DNA from: Chionoecetes opilio
Lineage: Eukaryota > Arthropoda > Malacostraca > Decapoda > Majidae
Length of the DNA stretch: 64,000 nt
Assembly (NCBI GenBank): GCA_016584305.1
Contig: JACEEZ010020055.1
Coordinates: 1 to 64,000 of the forward strand
Direction: 5' to 3'
The stretch's first letter is position 1; every line of letters starts with the position of its first letter. Position numbers and translations under genes: made by a program. Positions 54,841 to 64,000 of this stretch are shown here, in pieces. The notes beneath the pieces are model-generated. The model searched no databases. It saw nothing but the letters and a program-made list of their open reading frames with translations, and had not been told where the DNA came from.

Positions 54841-56845
54841 AATTTTATATATATATATTAAAATTTTAATATAAATATATAATTTATTATTTATATTATA
54901 TAAATAATTTTAAATATATATATTAATTTATATGTATAATTAATTTATAAATATTAAAAATATAATATATATACAATTTTATAATTATATAGAAAAATAT
55001 ATATATATATTATTTTATATAATATATATATTGTATATTATATATATAATTATACAATTTATATAATATATATAATATATATATATATATATATAATAAT
55101 ATAAAATTTATATATATTTAAATTATATATATTATTGTATATATAAATATAAGATATTATATAAATAGGTATAAATTTTATATTAAAAATATTATATTAA
55201 ATAATATATATATAATCATATATTATATATAAATTAATAGAATATAATATTCAATTTTAGAAGATATATAAATATAAAAATTTTATAAATATAAAAATAT
55301 ATATATATATATATTATAATTATTACAATAATTAAGGTTTAAAGTATATTATATAAAATATATATATATATATAATATATATTAATATAAAAATTACCTT
55401 AAATTTATATTTTAAAATCCTATATATTATATAATATTATAATATATATATATATATATATAATATATATATTAATATATATATAATATAATATATATAA
55501 TATAATATATATTATTCTATATATATATATATATATATATAATATCATAAAATAAAATATAAAAATAATATTAATATATATATATATATATATATAATAT
55601 AAATAACTATAATTAAAAATAAAAATATAATTAATAAATATAATTTTATATATATATAATATATTATAATATATAAAACATATAATTTTAATATATATAA
55701 TATTTTATATATATATATTTAAAATTATAATATATATATATCAATATATATATTAAAATAATAAATATACAATATATATATATTATATAATATTTTAATA
55801 TATATATATTAAATTTTAAAATAGATCATATAATATATATTATTTTTTTTAAAAATATATTATTATAATATATATATCTATTATATAAAAATATTTTATA
55901 TATATATATATTATATTATATATAATATATATTATTATATATATAAAATATATATATATAAAAATATATATTAAAATTAAAATTATTATATATAATAATA
56001 TAATATATATAAAAATATATTATATAATATATTATATAAAATATATATATATTTTATAATTTTTTATAAATTATTATTAATTTAAATTTTATTTTTTATA
56101 ATCATATTATATTAATTTATTTTTAAAAATATATATTTAATAATAATTAAAAAATATAATAATTTTTAAAAAAAATAATTTTATTAAATATTAAAAGAAT
56201 GGGAATATTAAATTTTAATAATAAATTAATTATTAAATTATGAATATTTTTGTTTGATAGATATATTTTAATAAAACGAAAAAAAAGTAAAGGGATAAAT
56301 TGGGTTAAAAGAAAAATAATTTAATTCTAATTGAAAAAAATTTAAATTATATTAAGTTTCGATTAACCCCAAAAATTAAGGATTTAAATAAATTTTTGAA
56401 TATAAAAATATTTTTAAAAAAAAAATTTTCTTTTAAAAAAATTTTTTAGAATATTATTTATTCGTTTTTATAAATTTGAATTTATAAAAATTTAAAATTA
56501 AAATTAAATATATTATAATATTATATATATATTCTATGTTATATATATTATATAATAAATTTTTTTTAAATAAAAACATAAAATTTTTTATATATATAAA
56601 TGTTATATAAATTTTATATATAATTATATATAAACAATATTTATGTTTTATTATAATATAAAAATTTTAAAATATATATTATATATTATAATATATATAT
56701 ATATAATATATTTTATATTATATAAATATATATAATATAAAATATAATATAAATATTTTATAATATAATATATTTAATATATATAATATATAAGATTATA
56801 TACATATATAATATATATATATATAAAAATATATTTAATATATAT

Positions 56846-56886
<41 letters not shown>

Positions 56887-57645
56887 AAAATATATATATA
56901 TATAATTATAAAAAATTAAAAATAAAAAAAATAAATAAAAAACAAAAAAAAAAAAAAAAAAAATTAAAAAAAAATTTCAAAAAAAAAAAAATTTATAAAA
57001 CTTTATTTTAATTAAAAAACCGTTTTTTTCTTTTGGAAATTCACAATTTTAATTTAATTTAAAATTTTTTCTAACATTTACCTTTTAAACTAACTTAAAT
57101 TTTAAATTAGTAAACTTATTATGGTTTTCTTTTATTTTAAATTTGTTGAAGACAAAAAATTAATGTAAAGATTTTTTCAAATTTTTTTATTTTTTTTTTT
57201 AAAAAATTTTTGTTCAATAAAAAAAAATTTTAGATATAAGAAAAACCAGAAAATATTTTTTTATAATTGTTTTTTTAAAAAACTTTTTTTTTTTATAAAA
57301 ATTTTTAAAATTTTTATTCTTATAAAAAATTTAGAATTAAATTTTCTTCTTAAATCCTTTTTTTTTTAAAATTTCTTTTTAAATATAAAATTTTTTATTA
57401 AAGGTTTAAAATTTTAATTTAAAATAAAGTTTAAAATTTAATATAATTTAAAAAATTTTTTTTTTAAAAAAAAAAAAAAAAAAAAAATTTTGGGGGGAAT
57501 TTTAAAAATTTTTATTTTAATAAAATAGAAAAAAAGAAAAATTTTTAAAATTTTTAAAAAAAAAAAAGAATAAAAAATGAAAATAAAATGGAAATTTTTT
57601 TTAATATTTTTTTTTTTATGGACTTAATAACTTTTTTAAAAAAAA

Positions 57646-57683
<38 letters not shown>

Positions 57684-58110
57684 TAAATATTAATAATTTT
57701 TTTATTTTTTTTAATATAAAAATATAAATAAATTTATAAAATATTTGAAAATTTATTAAATAATTAATTTATATTTTTTTAAAAATAAAAATATAAAAAT
57801 TTATTATAAATATATTTTTATTATAATTTTAAAATAAATTATAATTTTTAAATTTTTTAAGATATATAATTTTTAAATATATATATTTTTTTTTTAAAAT
57901 TTTTTTTATTTTTTTTTCACAAATTAAAAAAAATTTAATTTTTAATTTTTTTTTATTAAAATTTTTAAAAAATGTATATAATTGAATTATTTTTAAAAAT
58001 TTTTTTTATTATTATTTATAAAATTAATAAGATTAATAAACTAAAATTATAAATTTTAAATATATAAATAAATATATAAAATTTTTTAAAATAAAAATAA
58101 AATAAAATAT
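54841..58110. repeat. About 3.3-kb almost pure A/T block at palindrome centre
   Basis: Nearly every base is A or T. It starts as (AT)n with TAATATAT variants (to about 56080) and passes through irregular A/T DNA with a few G and C (56200-56500). It then turns into A-tracts and T-tracts that look like a failed consensus (56900-58090). No gene is possible here. It sits at the symmetry axis of the inverted repeat (about 56245). Confidence 0.95.
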
Positions 58111-58359
58111 CATGAAGCAGGTCCCACGCAGAACAATTTTTTTCTAACTAGTTTCAGTAGTGCCGTTTTTTTCATATAACTGAGATCTTTTATGATAACC
58201 TCTTTAAGTGTCTGTGATAATCAAAAGTATTAGTATGAGAGTTCGTACTTTAACTAAAGAGTGCCGTTTTTTCATTATGATATATGAAAATAAGCTTAGT
58301 TATGTTAAATATAAATTTTGTTACGTGCATGAAGTACCGACATTTTCACTTCCTGCTAG

Positions 58360-59571
58360 ACCATGAAAGTGGAGAAGGTGAAGAGTACCACCTATGCCAC
58401 TTGCATCTCGACGCAGACCAGTCTGCAGCTCTGCTCAAACGTGGTCGCCGGCCGCAACCTTTTAGCCACCACCCTTACTCTGCAGCCGTTGTAAGCCTCG
58501 AAGCATGGAAAGAAAGCAAGAAAGAATGCGAGAGAGATTGAGAGAGAAAGAGAGAAAGAGAATAAATACATCACTGAACAGCTAAAAAGTGAAGAAATTC
58601 TACTAATATTATTTTTTTCTTGTGCAGTGGCAGGGCTTCAGATCAACAGAAAGTTTATCAAAAAGCAGAATTTTCTCAGAACTTCATGACACGGGCAGAA
58701 AATGACGGACGTATGTATACGTTACATAATTTTTTGTATTGTAATATCAACATATAATCCAAATTTCATACAGGGAATTCATTGTGAAAATCCTTCAGTT
58801 ACAATAATTGCAATTTATATTTGTGTGTGAAAGATAGAAAGTACTGGCGATCTGTATTATGCAAAGTATATTTCTTTCCATTATAATGTGTACCAATGCA
58901 ATGACTATTTTTCCCACCTTTTCTGAAATATATGGAGATGTTTTCGTTGACGAATAGTAATTATATTTTTTGTTGTTACAGAATTTCTGTCTTTCATTCC
59001 CGTGGTGCTTCCCGTCAGGCAAGTAACAAAGACTTTAATTTCGACTCAATACGTCTCCACCGTCAAACATCCGTCCATCACCGCTACCGTGCAGATTGAC
59101 GGCTGCCTGTCATCTTCTCTGCCCTTTGAGGCGGCTGAGTGTCCACCTGTTACTACAACCACCTCAACCTCGACCACTGATGCACCTACAACCCCTACAA
59201 CTGATTCACCTACAACCCCTACAACTGATTCACCTACAACCCCTACAACTGATTCACCTACAACCCCTACAACTGATTCACCTACAACCCCTACAACTGA
59301 TTCACCTACAACCCCTACAACTGATTCACCTACAACCCCTACAACTGATTCACCTACAACCCCTACAACTGATTCACCTACACACAACACCTACAACTGA
59401 TTCACCTACAACCCTACAACTGATTCACCTACAACCCCTACAACTGATTCACCTACAACCCCTACAACTGATTCACCTACAACCCCTACAACTGATTCAC
59501 CTACAACCCCTACAACTGATTCACCTACAACCCCTACAACTGATACATCTACAACCCCTTCACCTGTTTAA
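58360..59571 (+). pseudogene. Mucin-like gene, right-arm partial copy (exons B-D)
   Basis: Exon B is at 58360-58490, exon C at 58642-58710 and exon D at 58982-59571, with the same splice signals (CTTCCTGCTAG, GTAAGC, GTATGT, TTGTTACAG) as the left arm. The signal-peptide exon is absent because the arm ends at 58115. Exons B and C carry indels that break the frame, and exon D lacks one G near its start (TTTCTGTC for TTTCTGGTC). The repeat region is cleaner than in the left arm: a continuous run of TTPTTDSP units from about 59165, one frame slip near 59385-59410, and the same TTPSPV stop at 59569-59571. Confidence 0.65.
59165..59560 (+). repeat. 24-bp coding minisatellite, right arm
   Basis: About 16 units encoding TTPTTDSP, nearly identical to each other, with one irregular unit (CACACAAC) near 59385. 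Homogeneity suggests recent expansion or ongoing unequal exchange. Confidence 0.97.
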
Positions 59572-60454
59572 TCTACAACCCCTACAATTGATTCATCATC
59601 AGGAGTCCCATAATCCCAGATTACTGATGTGCCTTAACCTCCCCTACTGAAGTACGCACGTATACCTTCCCCCCGACCATTGGCATGTTTACAACTAACG
59701 TAACTGTAATGACGTATGTATGTTGGTCATGTTTGCCCATGAGAGACGCCTTAGCATTACAACATTGATCTTGGTCTTTTATTGATAGTTTGTAGGATTT
59801 CTGTTATTTCATCTTGGATCTATAATGGTCTTTGTTATAATTTGTTGTTGATTAACCTTTCTCCATTATGAATAAATGCAGCATATCAATGGTATTCTTG
59901 TTAAACATAAAAAGGTATTTGCATAACATTTTCAGCATATAGTTAACGTAGTTTGTTGAAGTTTGGGTGAAAACTGATGCGGTACTTCGTGTGTAGTTTC
60001 TGATAACGCCGACCAAATATCGTTTCCGAAGAAATGAACAATTAACACAACCTCATTATCTATTCACGATATCATGTAATATTAACTATATTCCAGCCAA
60101 AAATATTCAAGAAGAAATCGGTTATCATGACGCCGGTAATTTGATTAATATATTATTATTTAATTATAGACTTACATAAGACTCACTCTTGAATGGTATC
60201 AGTAATTATAATAATCCTAACTCAGCCCCAACTTCGCTGGTTTCTGTTTTCATCATTATTATGAGACCAAGGAAAATGTAATGAATGGTCAAGTTAGCAT
60301 TACAATAAGAGGACAAATGAGGAGGACAATATGAGAAAAAGGGACACGTAAATCTACTATAACCCCTCCATAATGTGGTATATTACGTAGATGGGTAATT
60401 CATAGCACGAACGAAAGAAGTAGAACTTCTCTCGATCTTGTTTTTTTATGGAAC
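59572..60454. other. Arm sequence without recognised gene
   Basis: Mirror of 52026-52889: the 3' flank of the mucin-like gene. No other element recognised. Confidence 0.5.
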
Positions 60455-60640
60455 ACGAACGTCCTGTTTTTACCTCATTTGGGCATAGATGGCACTCGAC
60501 CTATTTCTCACTGCTGGTGTGGACAAGAATTTGTGTTCTCAAGTTTTTAGATAGCGCAGTTTTGTTCATTTGAAATAAAAAATGAAGGACACAAGAAGGC
60601 TGCACAAAGACCGAATGACAAACCCAAGGTAGCTCATGTA
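60455..60640 (+). repeat. Dispersed repeat, right-arm copy
   Basis: Same repeat as 8013-8215; landmarks ACGTCCTGTTTTTACCTCAT, GGCACTCGACCTATTTCTCA and AAAGACCGAATGACA. Confidence 0.75.
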
Positions 60641-60849
60641 CACTTAGTGCTTATCATCCATCTATACCATCCATATATATATTTAACCTACTCTTTGAAC
60701 ATTCTTTTTTCCACAGAAGATATATATTTTTAACTACAAGTATTGTATTATCTCTATTCATATTATGACATATGACATAACTGCATATTCAACGTCGCTT
60801 ATTAGACGTCCAACTCAACAGGAACTAAGTGATTCACGGAGAGATGCCA

Positions 60850-61620
60850 CCGAGCGCCTAACTTCTGATCTTTCTATAATTTATGATTGAGGCAAAGCAA
60901 ACCTTGTTTTGTTCAATGCCTCAAAAACCCTATTTCTTCACCTATCTACTATACAAAACCTACCAGATAACTATCCCCTCTTCTTCAATGACACTCAACT
61001 ATCTCCTCCTTCTACAATGAACATTCTAGGACTATCCTTTACTAAAAATCTGAACTGGTAATCTTACATCTCATCTCTTGCTAAAACAGCTTCTAAGAAG
61101 TTAGGTGTCCTGTGGCGTCTGCGTCATTTTTTTCCTCCCTCCCTGTTGCTTGCTCTCTACAGAGGACTTATCCACCCATGTATGGAGTATGTTTCACATG
61201 TTTGGGGAGGATCCACTCATACAGCTCTCCTAAACATGGTTGAGTCAAAAGCTTTGCGTCTCATCAACACCCCTCCTCTGACTGACTGTCTTCAATATTT
61301 AAATCACCGCCGCAATGTTGCTTCTCTTGGTATCTTCTACCGTTATTTTCATGCTCACTGCACTTCTGAACTTCCTAAGTGCATGCCACCCACCTCCCGC
61401 GGCCTCGCTGCACAAGACTTTCTACTCATTCTCATCCCTATTCTGTCCATCTTCCTAATGCAAAAATTAATCAGTATCTTTACTCTTTCATCCCTTTCAC
61501 TGGTAAACTCTGGAACTCTCTTCCTGTTTTTATTTTCCCACCTTCCTACGACTAAAATCTTTTCAAGAGAAGAGTAACAAGACACCTCCCGAACTAAATT
61601 GGCCCACCCTCTTTTTTTAT
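60850..61620 (+). pseudogene. Jockey-type LINE 3' end, right-arm copy
   Basis: The post-palm region runs KANLVLFNASKTLFLHLSTI, then FFNDTQLSPPSTMNILGLSF, then LAKTASKKLGVLWRLRHFFP. From 61146 an open segment reads LALYRGLIHPCMEYVSHVWG, GGSTHTALLNMVESKALRLI, NVASLGIFYRYFHAHCTSEL. A frameshift near 61385 separates the last part (PFTGKLWNSLPVFIFPPSY). This is the C-terminal quarter of a Jockey-type LINE ORF2; the catalytic FADD box is not included. It is 5'-truncated and ends in an A-rich tail near 61722-61730. Confidence 0.85.
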
Positions 61621-62109
61621 TTTCTTACTGTCTTCTTTATAGGGAAACTATAAAGGGCAAATAAGCGGGCTTTGTGTTACTTCTTTTTGTTGTGTCCTTG
61701 GCCAGTCCTTTGTGATGTAAAAAAAAAATGAAACTCTTTTACTAAATTTATTTTGTGCTGTATATCTCTCACCTAACTCCTCAGATTATGAAAAGTTCTT
61801 CTACTTCCAAAGTGGTGCACATCTTATTACCGTTATCCTACCACATATAGATAACCTGGTTATATTTTAGTTCTCTTTACATATATGAAATCTGTTATCA
61901 TAAGGAGTCCACAGCTGACATTATGAGACCAATTTTATTTCATATATTGGAATTACACAATGTTCCATTTAAGGATCATTGGAGGATTCCCTAGCCAAAA
62001 GGGAAATTACAAGATTTTATTCCCTTTCATAGTTTAGGGCCTCTTGTAATAAATATAAAGTGAAGATAAGATTTTGACATATTTCCAGTCATTAATTTGC
62101 TTTATTTAC

Positions 62110-63720
62110 GATGGTACATTTTAAAACATTGCTTGCCCCTTTTTGCATGTAGACGAACATTGCACTTTTTGCACATACTTATATTGTTTTTTCTGGCAAA
62201 ATTTGCATTGACCTTGCGTAGTTGACGCCAAGATGTGATTCATCCCATCGTATCGAACATCTTTAGGGAGTGATGCAGCGCAACCAGGTGTCCTTTGATG
62301 TTGTACTACACCAGCTTTGAGTAAATACAGTGTCACATCTCTTCGAAATTCCAAGTGAGATAAGATAGCTTGTCTGGTTCTACTTTGCAGTGAATCCTCC
62401 ATGCTACAATCATGGCAACGTTGATCATGTTGACGAAAAGTTGCTAATACCATTTTTTCCACGAATCATGGGGCGATATGATTCTGACATTCGATCCAGA
62501 TGGTCAACTCCACCCATTCCTTTGTTGTAGGAGTTGACAAGATGTTGTTGTGTGACCTCCTTATCACTTCCTTTCACACGTCATTTTACTTTATGAAGTG
62601 GGTTGTGTGTCTCCCAGTTGCTGGCAATAGCAAAAAATGAGTTGTCATTCCACTTTGCAGCGTACACCTTTCCATCACTACAGTTGTCAAATGTACCTAG
62701 AAATATTTTTTGTTGCACCAGCTGTCCTGTGTTCTCTGATTGTCCCAGTAACTGGCATCCTTCTCTCGGCCAGCTTGACCATCAGATCCTAATTTGTAAA
62801 GAAAGTTTCAAAATAAAGCTGGTGGCACACAGCATCTGAATTGGAAGTGAATATATCAACCATGTTCATGATTACGCGTGTCCCAAGTAGTTGTTTCTGG
62901 GGATTTGGCTCCTTTCCTTGATAAATCTTCATGTGATACGGATAACCATCATTACCACACATGTACCAGATCTTGTACCTAAAGCGAATTGGCTTTCCTC
63001 TCATAAACCTTTTAGCACTATGGCGTCCAAAGTAGAGTACCATTGACTCATCAATACTGAGAATTTCATGGAAAATGCCATAACTAATGAGATTATCATT
63101 TAGTATATCATACAGTGGATAAATTTTGCTCATTATATTTCCTTCAGGGAGATTCGGGTTGTCAACAAAATGTATGTATCTTTTGATTTCAAAGTATTTG
63201 GTTTTACTATTGGTATCGTATACAACAGGTACACCCAAGTCAGGTTGGGTTGACCAATAATGGTGTTCCTCTGGAACAGTGTGGTATCCTGAAAGCAAAA
63301 GAATGCCCAAGAAGTTGAGAATATCTTTTTCTGAAGCATGAAAGTTTGGATTGTTGTTCTCGCTGTTGGCATACATGTTGGTCTGGAGAACGATGCGTTT
63401 CATTATATCTGGGGTAGATGGTTTCTTCATAATCGCATACACTGATTTTCCTTCCAGTTCCATAAAGTTCTCAGTAATATGTTTGTCAATAATCTTTGTC
63501 AACAAAAGGAAGATAATTATCAAAATGCGTGCGTTTCCTCCACCTCGGAGTTTCCTTGCATTTCATCTGTGTAGGCTGTTCTGTATCACAATTTTTATCA
63601 CTGTGGATCTCTTCCTCTACTTCAAGCTCTCCTGCTGGTTTATAGCTCTCCTCTTGGTCATCATTAGCATCTTCAGTATCACTCACTTGATTTCCGGTGT
63701 CACCTGCATCATGAGGCAAT
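62110..63720 (-). pseudogene. piggyBac-type transposase, right-arm copy
   Basis: Best segment 63523-62789 (244 codons): ITENFMELEGKSVYAIMKKP, ILNFLGILLLSGYHTVPEEH, LSIDESMVLYFGRHSAKRF (first catalytic Asp), GKPIRFRYKIWYMCGNDGYP and CHQLYFETFFTN. The upstream acidic N-terminal region is at 63719-63486 (VSDTEDANDDQEESYKPAGE). Downstream, after frameshifts: HLVNSYNKGMGGVDHLDRMS with the third Asp and MIRGKKW near 62560-62460, then a C-terminal Cys-rich stretch (QCKFCQKK, CSSTCKK) at 62230-62121. The second catalytic position is Glu (YFETFF). Length would be near 580 residues, usual for the family. The start codon is lost by an indel here. Confidence 0.85.
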
Positions 63721-64000
63721 ACAACAATATTGACAGCATGTGGTGCGTTTTGAATACTGCTTCATAAGCTTCTCCAATTGTTGTCACTCGCATAGATTTG
63801 CTTGCTCTGTAGAAAGATTCAGGCATCCATTACCTGTATGCCAGGATACGAAAATGGTAAATATTCGCAATGCTGTGTATAATAACAAGATTCAATTATA
63901 GCAACACATGAAAGAATAAAAAAGTTATAATACCACTCTCCTTCATTCACATAGGAAATCTAAGGAATACTTACATTTATCAGTAGACACCAATCCTCAG
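63721..64000. other. 5' flank of piggyBac copy, window edge
   Basis: Mirror of 48489-48720. No terminal repeat of the transposon is recognised before the window ends. Confidence 0.5.

Larger units (their letters stand above)
58115..64000. repeat. Right arm of giant inverted repeat
   Basis: Reverse complement of 48489-54370. Homology still continues at the last base of the window, so the arm may be longer. The sum of paired coordinates drifts only from 112449 (inner) to 112489 (outer), a net 40-bp length difference over 5.9 kb. Confidence 0.95.

Overview
This window is eukaryotic repeat-rich DNA, most likely from an arthropod and probably a decapod crustacean. That reading rests on the mix of families: Penelope-like elements (PLEs), CR1, RTE and Jockey-type LINEs, BEL/Pao, piggyBac, tRNA-derived SINEs, and a very high density of (AT)n, (GT)n, (GA)n and (TAA)n microsatellites. 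No prokaryotic operon, CRISPR array or rRNA gene is visible. Nearly all recognisable coding sequence belongs to mobile elements, mostly broken. The one host-like gene candidate is a secreted, mucin-like Thr/Pro/Ser-repeat gene seen in both arms of a large inverted repeat.

Layout. 0-8 kb: microsatellites, a LINE scrap, two tRNA-Val-like SINEs with (CA)n tails and a MITE at 6829-7073. 8.7-10.6 kb: (AT)n tracts and two head-to-head PLE 3' ends. 10.9-13 kb: a corroded LINE. 14-15 kb: a (TAA)n field. 15.3-18.2 kb: a PLE with a well-formed hammerhead-ribozyme motif. 19-27 kb: a CR1 LINE (minus strand) whose 3' region is split by a composite insertion containing another PLE, and whose endonuclease part is split by a SINE and by a piggyBac-like MITE with TTAA sites. 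28.4-30.1 kb: a BEL/Pao pol remnant whose integrase is interrupted by about 49 copies of an 18-bp palindromic minisatellite. 31-32 kb: a terminal-inverted-repeat element. 33.4-34.3 kb: a 170-bp tandem satellite. 34.8-36 kb: the best-preserved protein of the window, an RTE-type reverse transcriptase. 37.2-38.2 kb: a Jockey-type LINE piece. 39.2-48 kb: a heavily corroded block (swollen homopolymers, frameshifts) with a 1-kb direct repeat, a decayed repeat-family ORF and a second RTE copy.

48.5-64 kb is a giant imperfect palindrome. Two arms of about 5.9 kb surround a 3.7-kb spacer, of which about 3.3 kb is almost pure A/T. Each arm carries a piggyBac transposase, a Jockey-type LINE 3' end, a dispersed repeat and the mucin-like gene. 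The putative signal-peptide exon of that gene lies mostly in the unique spacer, so only the left arm could hold a complete gene. The arms differ mainly by single-base indels, so a real inverted duplication and an assembly foldback both remain possible.

Most notable: hammerhead motifs in PLE termini with all three stems identifiable, repeated association of PLE ends with (TA)n tracts, a coding minisatellite inside an integrase, the phase-consistent mucin-like gene, and a shared Asp-to-Glu change at the second catalytic position of both piggyBac copies.
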